A stretch of DNA of 64,000 bases, taken from NCBI GenBank assembly GCA_963674835.2, contig CAXXKC010000003.1:3534001-3598000 (forward strand), written 5' to 3'. Under the pieces are notes generated by a model. That model did not search any database. It was not told where the DNA came from and saw only the letters and a program-made list of their open reading frames with translations. This DNA is from G963674835 sp963674835. Lineage in GTDB: Bacteria > Planctomycetota > Planctomycetia > Pirellulales > Thermoguttaceae. Positions 43,712-52,926 of the stretch are shown here, piece after piece (position 1 is the stretch's first letter; each line of letters begins with the position of its first letter). The position numbers were made by a program, and so were the translations under genes.

Positions 43712-46090
43712 ATGCCTTCGGCCTTTGCGGATCACAGACCAAGGACAACCCCGCGGGGAATGACGAGACAATTGCGCTTCGCGTTTGTTGGTGCCATGCT
43801 CGCCGTGGGACTGGCCGGAACAGCCTTGGCACGAGGTGAGGCTCCGGGCAGGAAGAAGCAGGTCGTCGTTCTGTACAGCTACAGGACATTGATGCCCGTC
43901 AACGCCGACTGGGACCGAGGGATTCGTCGGGCAATCGCAGAGGAATTGGCTCAAGGCGTCGAGTTGAACATCGAATACCTCGATCTTCCTCGCTACGGGG
44001 ACGCTGAGTACGTCCGCGAGTGGGTTGTTCTGCTGCAGAGGAAATATGCTGACAGGCAAGTCGATTTGGTGATTACCGTCGACCGCCCCGCTCTTGAGTT
44101 GACCCTGGCGCATCGGGCCGTTCTGTTTCCCAACGTTCCGATCGTCTTTTGTAGCGTCGGAGTCGAGTTGGCGAAGCAAGCTTGCGCCGAGCCAGACGTG
44201 ACCGGTGTTGCGTTTCGTTTGGACATTGATGGAACGGTTCACGTGGCCCTGGACATCTATCCCAAAGCCCAGCATCTGCTTGTGATCTGTGGCGGGTCGA
44301 ACTCGGACAAGGGCGTTCATGATCTTACGCGATCCGTTATCGCCCAATACAAGAAAGCGCTGCGGGTGGACTACCTGGTCGGGCTTCCGCTGCCAGCACT
44401 GCTGGACCGGATGGCCGGTGTTGATCCGCGTTCCGTCGTGCTGATGCTGGTCTACGACAAGGACGCGTCCGGCAACAACTACGTGACTCGGGAAGTGGTG
44501 GAGAAAGTGAGTGAGGTGTGCCCCGCGCCCCTGTTCGGTCTTTGGGACACGCTGCTGGGACATGGAATTGTGGGCGGAAGTCTAGTAGAGGTTGAAATGC
44601 AAGGGGAACTGGCCGGCCGGATGGCAGCCCGCGTGCTTCAGGGGGAACGACCATCGGATATTCCATTCGCCGGCCTGGATACGGATAAGCTCATGTTCGA
44701 CGCGCGCCAGTTGCGTCGATGGGGCATCCGCGAAGACATACTGCCAGAGGGCTCGACTCTGCGGTATCGGGAGGCAACATTCTGGGAGCAGTACGGCCTC
44801 TACTTCGTTGCAGGGCTGTTGGTCTTGGCTCTGCAGAGCGTCGTCATCGCTGGGCTGGTTGTCAATCGTGTACGGCGGCGACATGCGGAGCGGGCGTTGG
44901 CGGAGCGGCTGCGGTTCGAGTCGCTCCTGTCGGACTTGTCGTCGCGATTCGTCGCTTTGCCGACCGACGAAATAGGCCCCGAAATCAAGCGAGCATTGGG
45001 ACAGATTGTCGAGTTCCTCGATTTGGACAGAGGCTCGCTGTTTCGTGTTTCGACGGATGGAAGTGAGCTTGAGGCCACCTACTCGTGGGTGGTAGAAGAC
45101 TCCGAACATGTTCCCGCTAGAATTCGACTGACCGAGATTCCCTGGCTCTGGAAGAACATGCTCCAAGGCGATTCGGTCTGCTTCACGACCATCGCCGATT
45201 TGCCTGATGAGGCGCAGTGTGAAAGGGAGCTTTTGCGGCAAGTCGGCTTGAAATCGGCAATCGCACTTCCGTTGCACGTTTCGGGAAGCACTATCGGAAT
45301 GATCGCGTTCGGACGCCTTCACGAAGAGCGCGGCTGGGACAATGCGACGGTGCGGGGACTCAGTCTCATTGGAGAGGTGTTCGCCAATACACTGGGCCAC
45401 GCGCAGGCGGTTGAGGCGCTCCGCAAGAGCCGAACCGAGGCACGCCACCTGGCCGGCAGATTGCTTACGGCCCAGGAGGACGAGAGCAAACGTTTGGCGC
45501 GAGAGCTGCACGACGACCTCTCGCAGCGTCTGGCGGCTACCGCGATCGAAGCCGGGAAACTGGAACAGCAACCTGCGGCGTCGAGCGAGTCGCGGGCAAG
45601 GTTGTGCGGCTTGAGGGACTCCCTTGTCACGATAGCTGACGATGTGCACCGGATTTCCCGGCAGATTCACCCAGCGATTCTTGACGATCTCGGCCTGGAA
45701 GACGCGTTGCGGTCGGAATGTAATGGATTCGGGGAGCGGCATGGCTACGCGGTTCAGTTCCGCTGTGGCGACCTGCAGGAGGAACTTCCAAAGGACAAGG
45801 CTCTCTGTCTCTACCGGATCGTGCAGGAGGCGTTGAGGAACGTGGCGAAGCACGCCATGGCGGACAGTGCGCAGGTCGTCCTTAATGCAGATTCCGAGTT
45901 CGCTTACCTTGAAGTGCGTGATTCGGGGCGTGGGTTTGATCCCAGCGAGGTCCAAGGCAAGCCGGGGCTGGGATTGGCGAGTATGGAGGAGCGTGTGCGG
46001 CTTGTGGGAGGTGAACTGACGCTTTGTTCCGAGCCGGGAAAAGGCACGTCGATAGCGGTTCGCATCCCGTTGCCGGAGGAAGACGCATGA
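43712..46090 (+). CDS. Membrane sensor histidine kinase (NarL-type partner) with periplasmic ABC-substrate-binding-like domain
   Basis: 792 residues from ATG 43712; an ATG at 43760 also gives a good signal sequence (MTRQLRFAFVGAMLAVGLAG), so the start is uncertain. Order: signal, periplasmic domain resembling the ABC_sub_bind family (QVVVLYSYRTLMPVNADWDRGIRRAI ... GVAFRLDIDGTVHVAL), one membrane helix (YFVAGLLVLALQSVVIAGLVV), a GAF domain, a HisKA_3 dimerisation helix with the phospho-histidine in ARELHDDLSQRL (residue 600), and a HATPase domain (EALRNVAKHA, DSGRGFDP, GLGLASMEER). The ligand is unknown. It overlaps the response-regulator gene by four bases. Confidence 0.93.
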   Translation: MPSAFADHRPRTTPRGMTRQLRFAFVGAMLAVGLAGTALARGEAPGRKKQVVVLYSYRTLMPVNADWDRGIRRAIAEELAQGVELNIEYLDLPRYGDAEYVREWVVLLQRKYADRQVDLVITVDRPALELTLAHRAVLFPNVPIVFCSVGVELAKQACAEPDVTGVAFRLDIDGTVHVALDIYPKAQHLLVICGGSNSDKGVHDLTRSVIAQYKKALRVDYLVGLPLPALLDRMAGVDPRSVVLMLVYDKDASGNNYVTREVVEKVSEVCPAPLFGLWDTLLGHGIVGGSLVEVEMQGELAGRMAARVLQGERPSDIPFAGLDTDKLMFDARQLRRWGIREDILPEGSTLRYREATFWEQYGLYFVAGLLVLALQSVVIAGLVVNRVRRRHAERALAERLRFESLLSDLSSRFVALPTDEIGPEIKRALGQIVEFLDLDRGSLFRVSTDGSELEATYSWVVEDSEHVPARIRLTEIPWLWKNMLQGDSVCFTTIADLPDEAQCERELLRQVGLKSAIALPLHVSGSTIGMIAFGRLHEERGWDNATVRGLSLIGEVFANTLGHAQAVEALRKSRTEARHLAGRLLTAQEDESKRLARELHDDLSQRLAATAIEAGKLEQQPAASSESRARLCGLRDSLVTIADDVHRISRQIHPAILDDLGLEDALRSECNGFGERHGYAVQFRCGDLQEELPKDKALCLYRIVQEALRNVAKHAMADSAQVVLNADSEFAYLEVRDSGRGFDPSEVQGKPGLGLASMEERVRLVGGELTLCSEPGKGTSIAVRIPLPEEDA

Positions 46091-46731
46091 ATCGCCCTCG
46101 CATCCTCATGGCTGATGACCACCGCATTGTCGCCGAAGGGTTGCGAAGCCTTCTGGAACCCGATTTCGAACTGATCGAGATCGTCGAGGACGGCGTGCAG
46201 ATGGTCGAGGCGGCCAAGCGCCTCTCGCCCGACGTCATTCTGGCCGATATCACGATGCCCCGGCTGAACGGTTTGGAGGCACTAAAGCAGCTTCAAAGAA
46301 CGAATTGCAGAGCAAAGGTCATCTTCTTGACCATGCACAAGGACGCCACCTATGCGGCCCGGGCCTTGCGCGCAGGTGCCTCGGGATTCGTGCTGAAGCA
46401 CTCGGCCAGCTCCGAACTGGTTAAGGCGATTCAGGAGTCCCTGATGGGGCGGACCTACGTGACTCCCGCGGTGGCGGAGAGTCTTAAAGAGCGATCCGCG
46501 TTGCGACCGCGAAGTGAGGCAGAGGGCGTGTCTGACTTGACCCCTCGGCAGCGAGAGGTCCTTCAGTTGTTCGCGGAAGGTCGGTCGGCCAAGGAAGTCG
46601 CCAATTCGCTTCACATTTCCGCACGGACTGCGGAAAACCACAAGGCCCGGATCATGAAGCTGCTCGGGCTGTCGACGACGGCGGACCTGGTGCAGTACGC
46701 CTTACGGCACCAAATAATCGGGCCCGAGTGA
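46087..46731 (+). CDS. NarL/FixJ-family response regulator
   Basis: 214 residues; ATG 46087 overlaps the kinase stop (ATGA). The receiver has the acidic pair in LMADDHR, phospho-acceptor Asp54 in ILADITMPRLNG, Thr in IFLTMHKD and Lys in GFVLKHSA. The C-terminal LuxR-type helix-turn-helix is LTPRQREVLQLFAEGRSAKEVANSL...TAENHKARIMKLLG (about residues 150-205). It is activated by the adjacent kinase and binds DNA. The 16-base dyad downstream at 46826-46841, ahead of the orphan receiver and the sulfatase, is a candidate target. Confidence 0.95.
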   Translation: MNRPRILMADDHRIVAEGLRSLLEPDFELIEIVEDGVQMVEAAKRLSPDVILADITMPRLNGLEALKQLQRTNCRAKVIFLTMHKDATYAARALRAGASGFVLKHSASSELVKAIQESLMGRTYVTPAVAESLKERSALRPRSEAEGVSDLTPRQREVLQLFAEGRSAKEVANSLHISARTAENHKARIMKLLGLSTTADLVQYALRHQIIGPE

Positions 46732-46825
46732 TTCGGCTTCGGCACGGGAAGTCCCTTCCATCGCTTATGAGTTAGTCTTCCCCCAACCTGCCGATGGACA
46801 TCCCTGCGCGTTCTCTTGCGCGATT

Positions 46826-46841
46826 TGAGTAGTTTTACTCA
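46826..46841 (+). promoter_or_regulatory. Perfect dyad TGAGTA-GTTT-TACTCA
   Basis: 6-bp perfect arms around GTTT, in the 287-base gap between the response regulator and the orphan receiver gene. The size and symmetry fit a LuxR/NarL-type dimer site, so the regulator encoded just upstream is a candidate binder. No other support. Confidence 0.4.
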
Positions 46842-47018
46842 TGGACTCTCTGGGGTGCCGGGCCCCACAATGGGTTGATGCTGGGGAAGTCTCTGACCCG
46901 GCTGCCGGCTCGTCCACGTCACGTCTTTTTCTGGACAGCCGGTCGGGTTCGGAGGGATTTGGAGAGGTTCGCTTCGGCGCTGGCGGTATGCGATGCGCGA
47001 TGATGGACTGGAAACCCC

Positions 47019-47438
47019 ATGAGACACGGGACCGTGCTCCTTGCAGATAGTCATAGCGCGATGCTCCAAGGCGTGTGGAGCCTCCTGGAAGAGAGGTTCG
47101 AGTCGGTCGTCATGGTAGCTGACGAGAATTCGCTCCTGCAAACGGCAGAGAAGCTACAACCTGATCTGGCAGTAGTGGATGTGTCGTTTCCCGTGAGTGG
47201 CCCAAAGAACGCCCTGGCCGTCCTGCGGGAGCGGTTTCCGGGTATTCAACTCGTCGCACTGAGCATCCACGATGACCCCGTGGCAGTGAAACGAGTCCTG
47301 TCTTATGGCGCGTCCGCCTATGTGCTGAAACGTTCGGCGACGACGGACTTGGTCCCCGCATTGCAGGAGGTGTCTGCCGGGCGCGTGTATGTTTCGCCCG
47401 CCGCGAAGCCGCGTCTGGACGACCCGGCCAGCAAATAG
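47019..47438 (+). CDS. Orphan single-domain response regulator receiver
   Basis: 139 residues, start ATG 47019. It is related to the receiver half of the regulator at 46087: phospho-acceptor Asp54 in LAVVDVSFP, switch Ser in VALSIHDDP, Lys in AYVLKRSA. There is no helix-turn-helix; the protein ends after the receiver (YVSPAAKPRLDDPASK). One of the two N-terminal acidic residues that bind magnesium is replaced (LLADSHS instead of ADDH), so phosphorylation may be weak or absent. It could act as a phosphate sink or protein-interaction partner of the nearby kinase, or be a truncated regulator. Confidence 0.85.
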   Translation: MRHGTVLLADSHSAMLQGVWSLLEERFESVVMVADENSLLQTAEKLQPDLAVVDVSFPVSGPKNALAVLRERFPGIQLVALSIHDDPVAVKRVLSYGASAYVLKRSATTDLVPALQEVSAGRVYVSPAAKPRLDDPASK

Positions 47439-47637
47439 CGATGTCTTGTCGTTTATGCCTATTGGCGGCAGAGTTGACTGTACCTGAGAGTGTCGAACCC
47501 GGCGCCTTGCGTCAAGCCAAGGAGTCGCACCGAAAACGTTGACGGACAGAACACGTAAAGGACGTTTCGCGAAAATGATGTTGTAGAAGTAGCTACTGTG
47601 GCTTTCTGTCACCTTTTTAGTGAAAGGGGTATCCACC

Positions 47638-49194
47638 ATGAAGAGAGTGCCAATTGCAGCCCTCGCGGTCCTTGTGACCCTGGGAGCTCTGAGCCACAGT
47701 ATGGCTCAGGAGAAACCCAACATCGTCGTCATTTTCGGTGACGACATCGGCATCACCGATGTCAGCGCCTATTCTCTCGGCCTGATGGGCTTCAAGACGC
47801 CCAACATCGACAGGCTTGCCCGGGAAGGGATGATGTTCACGGACTATTATGCCGAGCAGAGCTGCACTGCCGGGCGTTCGACCTTTATCACCGGCCAGTG
47901 CGTTGCCCGCACGGGGCTGTCCAAGGTCGGCATGCCGGGCGCCCCACAGGGTCTGCAGGATCAGACCATTTGCCTGGCACAGGTTCTCAAGAACTTTGGC
48001 TATGCCACAGGGCAGTTCGGCAAGAACCATCTCGGAGACCGGAACGAGATGTTGCCAACCAACCATGGCTTTGATGAGTTCTACGGCAACCTCTATCATC
48101 TCAACGCTGAAGAAGAACCGGAGTTGCCGGATTATCCCAAGAATCCGGAGTTCAGGAAGAAATACGGTCCCCGGGGCGTACTGAATTGCACTGCCGACGG
48201 CAAGATCGAAGACACTGGACCGCTGACCAAAAAGCGGATGGAGACCATTGACGACGACATTCAGGCCCGTTCGCAGGATTTCATCGAACGTCAGGTCAAG
48301 GCAAAGAAGCCGTTCTTCGTGTGGGTGAACTACACGCACATGCACTTGCGTACCCACACCAAACCGTCCAGCCTTGGCCAGGCAGGTCCGTTTCAGGGGC
48401 CGTATCATGACACCATGATCGACCATGACAAGAACGTGGGCGCTGTCCTGGATACCCTCGACAAACTGGGTGTTGCCGATAACACCATTGTCATCTACAC
48501 CACGGACAATGGTCCGCACATGAACACCTGGCCCGACGCCGCGATGACCCCTTTCCGCAGCGAAAAGGACACCGGATGGGAAGGCGCTTTCCGGGTTCCG
48601 TGCATAGTGCGCTGGCCGGGTCATATCAAACCGGGACAGGTCTCCAACGAGATCATCTCCGGCCTGGACTGGTTCCCCACCCTGGTGGCGGCTGTCGGCG
48701 ATTCTGATATCAAGGACAAGCTGCAGAAGGGCTACAGTGCCATGGGGAAGAACTTCAAGAACTACCTGGACGGGTACAACCAGCTTCCCTACCTGACCGG
48801 CCAGGAGAAGACAAGCCGACGTAAGGAGCTTTGGTACTTCTCCGATGACCTCGACCTGCTGGCCATGCGCTACGGAAACTGGAAGCTGCACTTCCAGGTC
48901 CAGGATGTCCCCGGAACCCTGGCGATCTGGCAGCATGAATTCCGCGACATGCGCATGCCACTGTTCATCAACCTAAGGACGGATCCTTTCGAGCGGGCGC
49001 CCATCACCTCCAACACCTACTGGGACTGGGTGATCGACCACGTTTTCCTCATCTACCCGCTCCATGATGAGCTTGGAGCATTTATGGAGACATTCAAGGA
49101 ATATCCACCGGCGCAAATGCCCGGCAGCTTCACGGTTGGCGGTGTCAAGAAGGCGCTTCTGCAACTGGAATCGGCAGGTGCGGGTAGCAAATAG
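47638..49194 (+). CDS. Type I sulfatase (arylsulfatase-like), secreted
   Basis: 518 residues from ATG 47638, giving a Sec signal (KRVPIAALAVLVTLGALSHSMA). The sulfatase signature is SCTAGRSTFITG with Cys76, the residue converted to formylglycine by a maturase (C-x-A-x-R). Metal ligands are Asp35-Asp36 in FGDDIG and Asp-Asn in YTTDNGPH; FGKNHLGD is the second sulfatase motif. The protein is full length. Reaction: hydrolysis of sulfate esters on glycans or aryl compounds outside the cytoplasm. No maturase gene is in the window. It precedes the Bat operon on the same strand with a 145-base gap holding a strong hairpin. Confidence 0.93.
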   Translation: MKRVPIAALAVLVTLGALSHSMAQEKPNIVVIFGDDIGITDVSAYSLGLMGFKTPNIDRLAREGMMFTDYYAEQSCTAGRSTFITGQCVARTGLSKVGMPGAPQGLQDQTICLAQVLKNFGYATGQFGKNHLGDRNEMLPTNHGFDEFYGNLYHLNAEEEPELPDYPKNPEFRKKYGPRGVLNCTADGKIEDTGPLTKKRMETIDDDIQARSQDFIERQVKAKKPFFVWVNYTHMHLRTHTKPSSLGQAGPFQGPYHDTMIDHDKNVGAVLDTLDKLGVADNTIVIYTTDNGPHMNTWPDAAMTPFRSEKDTGWEGAFRVPCIVRWPGHIKPGQVSNEIISGLDWFPTLVAAVGDSDIKDKLQKGYSAMGKNFKNYLDGYNQLPYLTGQEKTSRRKELWYFSDDLDLLAMRYGNWKLHFQVQDVPGTLAIWQHEFRDMRMPLFINLRTDPFERAPITSNTYWDWVIDHVFLIYPLHDELGAFMETFKEYPPAQMPGSFTVGGVKKALLQLESAGAGSK

Positions 49195-49235
49195 CCTGAA
49201 ACGAAGAACCGGAGAGGTTCTTGGTCGCACCAGAA

Positions 49236-49278
49236 CAGGATTCTCCGCGAACTTTGTTACGTTTCGCGGAGAATCCTG
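49236..49278 (+). terminator. 16-bp perfect stem-loop after the sulfatase gene
   Basis: CAGGATTCTCCGCGAA (49236-49251) and its exact complement (49263-49278) with an 11-base loop, 42 bases after the sulfatase stop and about 60 bases before the next gene. No T-run follows, so it may be a terminator, a processing site that sets relative expression, or a small palindromic element. Confidence 0.55.
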
Positions 49279-49339
49279 ACTGGGGGCGCTGATTGGCCGG
49301 GGAGCAGCATAACGCTTCTTGCGCCGTCTTCGTCTCTCA

Positions 49340-51970
49340 ATGGGCAGTACCATGGCAAATCGCGCCGTAGAAGACACGCACGCAGACAAGCCGGCCCGGT
49401 TCTCAGCCAGCCCCACAGGCCGGACCGACACGGCGAAACGGGGTGCCGCGAAGCGGCAAGCTCGTCGCGAAGCCCGTGAATTCACAGGCACGGGTGTGGC
49501 TTGGCCAGCATGTCTGCTCTTTGCTTCGGGCTGCGCTTCTCTGGTGTATCAGGTTTTGTGGGTCAAACAGTTGTCGGTTATCGTGGGAGTGGACGTTCAT
49601 GCGGTAACGATTGCGGTGAGCGCCTTCTTTGCCGGTCTGGCGCTTGGCAGTTATTGGTTTGGCAGAAGTGCCGATAGGCTTGCTCGGCCGCTTCGGTTCT
49701 ACGCCCTCGTGGAAGTTGGAATCGGGATTTTCGGTGTATCGGCGACATGGCTGCTCAGCCAGTCTGCGCCGTGGTTCGTGTGGTTGGAAGTCTACGCAGG
49801 CCCGGTTGCCTGGGGACTTCCATTCCTGCTTGTTGGCCTGCCCGCGGTGCTGATGGGCGGCACGGTTCCGATCATGATGCGTGTCGTGGCACCTCGCGCG
49901 GCGTGCGTGGCCACTACCGGCGGACGCCTCTACGCGGCTAACACCACGGGTGCGATTCTGGGGGCATTGCTCGCCCCTTTCTTGTTGATTCCCGTCTTTG
50001 GTGTTCGCGGATCGGCGTTTGCCGCTGCGTCGATCAATATGGCTGTGGCATTCGGCGCGCTGCTCGTTGCGCGTTCTCGTGATGCACGCGGTTATGCCGA
50101 GTCGGATTCCGTCGGGCCCACTGCTTTGCCGGGCAACCGCCTCGCCTTGGGATTGTATGCCGTCGTTGGTGGTCTGGCGTTGGGGTATGAAGTGATCTGG
50201 TCGCAGGCAATCGTGCAATGGACGAGCACGCGTAGTTTCGCGTTTGCGATTGTGCTGGCGACCTACCTGACTGGGCTTGTTCTCGGAAGCACCTGGTACT
50301 CGCGACGCGCGGACCGCACGGCTGATCCATGGGGGAGTTTCGGCGTGCTCATCGCCGCCGTGGGGCTTTCCGGTCTGCTGGGAGTTCTTCTTGCGGGCAA
50401 CTGGCTGTCGTCCCTTCAGACCCAAACAGGGATATGGGTGTTCAACACAACGGGACAGGTATCTCTGGCGATGGCGGCCCGGTTTGTGGTGGCTGCTGGC
50501 TGGATCGTTCTGGTTCCTACGTTCCTGCTGGGCGCAGCATTTCCGGCTGCGCTTCGATTGACTGCCGAGGCCACAAGTTCTGGCCGGGATACCGGAAGGG
50601 TGCTCGCACTGAATACGGTCGGCGGGATTGCCGGCACGGTGCTGGCCGGGTTCGTGCTGGTTCCCACGCTCGGTCTGGAGCGAAGTCTGGCACTAATGTC
50701 TGCTGCAGCCGCGGCTGTTGGGATCGTGGCGGTGTCGAAAGGGACGTCGGTTTCGCGACGATTGCGTTGGGGCACCGTTGCTTGTGCGGGTTTGGCCATC
50801 GTCGCAGGAATCGGTCTTGGGCCGGATCATCTCGCCCGTCTGCTGGCAGAAGCCCACGGCGGTCAGTTGCTCTTTCACCAGGCGAGCGCCGCAGGGACGG
50901 TGGTGATTCTCGAACAGGGTTCGGGGGAGGACCGTTTCCGGCGCCTGTATATCCAAGGCGTTTCGAATTCCGGCGATGCGATGACTTCCTTGCGCTACAT
51001 GCGTTTGCAGGCCTTGCTGCCTTTGATCATTCATCGCGGTGAACCACGCGATGCCTTGGTCATCGGCTTGGGCACTGGCATAACCGCCGGCAGTCTGCTG
51101 CGTTATCCACGATTGGAAGGACGCGTGTGCGCGGAATTGTTGCCCGCGGTCGTACAGGGCGCGTCTTACTTTCATGGGAACTACGGAGTCGGCACGAATA
51201 GGGAGGTCGAAGTCCGGGTGCGCGATGGCCGGCGTGAGTTGTTGCGGAATACGGAACGCTACGATCTGATTACGCTTGAGCCGCCGCCACCCTCCGCTGC
51301 AGGCGTGGCCAATCTCTACTCCACCGATTTCTACCAACTGGCCTCGCAGCGTTTGAAGCCGAATGGGCTTCTTGCTCAGTGGTTACCGTTGCCGACGCAG
51401 ACGGACGCGGACACGCGTTCGCTCGTCCGCAGTTTTCTGGATGTCTTTCCGCACGCCACTCTGTGGACGACGGAATTACATGAGATGATGTTGATCGGTT
51501 CGCTCGAACCGATGGAGCTGGATGCCGAGCGAATCGCCGCGCGGTTCAACCAGCCGGAAGTGGCGGCGACGTTGCGTGAAGTGGGAGTCGATTCGCCTGC
51601 CGCCTTGTTGGCCACCTGGGTGACGGACCGGGACGGATTGATGTGCTACGCGTCAGACGCCCTGCCCACGACCGACGACCGGCCTCGCGTCGAGTACGGT
51701 GCGTGGGTGCGGCCAGGTCGATTCATTCCGACGTTAGAGGCATTGAATGACCTGCGTATCGCCCCACCGCTGGTCAATGGGGGTGCAATCCCAGAGGAAG
51801 AAATTGCCGTCGAGCGCGAGAAGCTTCTGGTTGCCTACGAGGCCGGAATCTATGCTTATCGGCGCGATTTGTCTCGATTGCAGCAACGAGCCAGGTGGCT
51901 GGCCGCCAGAGCTCCTGACAACCCGTACTACCATTGGTTCATCAACAGTCTGAAAGCCAAAACACCATGA
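49340..51970 (+). CDS. Spermidine-synthase-like protein fused to a multi-helix membrane domain
   Basis: 876 residues from ATG 49340 (ATG 49352 also possible; a TTG at 49319 extends the frame). Residues about 55-500 are hydrophobic with roughly thirteen helices including two similar halves (LVYQVLWVKQLSVIVGVD / LGYEVIWSQAIVQW; YAANTTGAILGALLAPFLLIPVFG / LALNTVGGIAGTVLAGFVLVPTLG). Residues about 545-800 resemble the spermidine-synthase methyltransferase-type fold (DALVIGLGTGITAGSLL, YDLITLEPPPPSAAGVANLYSTDFYQLASQRL). The glycine loop and acidic residues of true spermidine synthases are altered, so polyamine synthesis is uncertain. Its stop overlaps the MoxR start, placing it at the head of the Bat operon. 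Confidence 0.8.
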   Translation: MGSTMANRAVEDTHADKPARFSASPTGRTDTAKRGAAKRQARREAREFTGTGVAWPACLLFASGCASLVYQVLWVKQLSVIVGVDVHAVTIAVSAFFAGLALGSYWFGRSADRLARPLRFYALVEVGIGIFGVSATWLLSQSAPWFVWLEVYAGPVAWGLPFLLVGLPAVLMGGTVPIMMRVVAPRAACVATTGGRLYAANTTGAILGALLAPFLLIPVFGVRGSAFAAASINMAVAFGALLVARSRDARGYAESDSVGPTALPGNRLALGLYAVVGGLALGYEVIWSQAIVQWTSTRSFAFAIVLATYLTGLVLGSTWYSRRADRTADPWGSFGVLIAAVGLSGLLGVLLAGNWLSSLQTQTGIWVFNTTGQVSLAMAARFVVAAGWIVLVPTFLLGAAFPAALRLTAEATSSGRDTGRVLALNTVGGIAGTVLAGFVLVPTLGLERSLALMSAAAAAVGIVAVSKGTSVSRRLRWGTVACAGLAIVAGIGLGPDHLARLLAEAHGGQLLFHQASAAGTVVILEQGSGEDRFRRLYIQGVSNSGDAMTSLRYMRLQALLPLIIHRGEPRDALVIGLGTGITAGSLLRYPRLEGRVCAELLPAVVQGASYFHGNYGVGTNREVEVRVRDGRRELLRNTERYDLITLEPPPPSAAGVANLYSTDFYQLASQRLKPNGLLAQWLPLPTQTDADTRSLVRSFLDVFPHATLWTTELHEMMLIGSLEPMELDAERIAARFNQPEVAATLREVGVDSPAALLATWVTDRDGLMCYASDALPTTDDRPRVEYGAWVRPGRFIPTLEALNDLRIAPPLVNGGAIPEEEIAVEREKLLVAYEAGIYAYRRDLSRLQQRARWLAARAPDNPYYHWFINSLKAKTP

Positions 51971-52926
51971 ATACTCGCGATCAAGTACTCGATTTGAAGA
52001 AACACATTGAGGCGGCCATTATCGGTCAGGAAACGGTTGTCGAACGTTTGCTCATCGCGTTGATCGCCGACGGGCACGTGTTGATGGAAGGTCTGCCGGG
52101 GACGGCGAAGACCCGATCCATCAAGACGCTGTCCGGTCTGATTGAAAGCAAATTCAGTCGTGTGCAGTTCACGCCCGACCTGCTCCCATCCGACGTGACC
52201 GGCTCAGACATCTATCGCGAACAGACGGCGACGTTCGAGTTCCAGCCCGGTCCGGTTTTCGGCAATCTGGTCCTCGCGGACGAAATCAACCGCGCTCCGG
52301 CCAAAGTGCAATCGGCGCTGCTGGAGGCGATGGAAGAACGGCAAGTGACGGTTGCCAACGAGACTCATAAGCTGCCGAATCTGTTCCTCGTGTTGGCCAC
52401 GCAAAACCCGATCGAGCAGGAAGGAACGTACCCGCTTCCAGAAGCCCAGATGGACCGATTCATGTTGTATGTTCGGGTGGACTATCCCGCAGGTGCGAAC
52501 GAATTGTCGATCCTGCGGTTGGTTCGCAAGGAAAAAGCAGGCAAAGCCGAAGCACCGCCATCTCCCGTCGCGCAAGACGTGATCTTCGAGGCGCGGAAGC
52601 AGGTGTACGAGATTCACGTCGCGGAAGCCGCTGAGAAGTATATTGTCGACCTCGTACTGGCGACGCGACACCCGGAGAAGCTCGAAGGTAACTTGGCGAA
52701 GTGGATACGAATAGGCGCCAGCCCACGCGGAACGATCGCCCTGGATGCCGCGGCCCGCGCTCACGCCTGGCTTAACGACCAGGAATTCGTCTCACCGGAC
52801 AACATTCGGGCTGTGGCTCCGGCCTGCCTGGCTCATCGTGTGCACCTGACGTACGAAGCGGAAGCCGCCGGCGTCTCGCGTTCCGATGTCATTGAAGAAC
52901 TCTTGAAGACGGTCGTTCCGGTATGA
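51967..52926 (+). CDS. MoxR-family AAA+ ATPase
   Basis: 319 residues; ATG 51967 overlaps the previous stop (ATGA). Walker A is EGLPGTAKT (Lys48), Walker B NLVLADEINRAP, sensor 1 LVLATQNPIEQEG, and the AAA lid domain follows to the end. MoxR ATPases act as chaperones that help assemble or activate VWA-domain proteins and metal-dependent complexes; here DUF58, BatA and BatB-like genes follow directly. Soluble, cytoplasmic. Confidence 0.96.
   Translation: MNTRDQVLDLKKHIEAAIIGQETVVERLLIALIADGHVLMEGLPGTAKTRSIKTLSGLIESKFSRVQFTPDLLPSDVTGSDIYREQTATFEFQPGPVFGNLVLADEINRAPAKVQSALLEAMEERQVTVANETHKLPNLFLVLATQNPIEQEGTYPLPEAQMDRFMLYVRVDYPAGANELSILRLVRKEKAGKAEAPPSPVAQDVIFEARKQVYEIHVAEAAEKYIVDLVLATRHPEKLEGNLAKWIRIGASPRGTIALDAAARAHAWLNDQEFVSPDNIRAVAPACLAHRVHLTYEAEAAGVSRSDVIEELLKTVVPV

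Noticed and set aside
47438..47637. AGTAGCTACT palindrome near 47586 as a regulator site for the sulfatase gene
   Set aside because: Only a 10-base self-complementary string, no second copy and no match to the 46826-46841 dyad; too weak to list.
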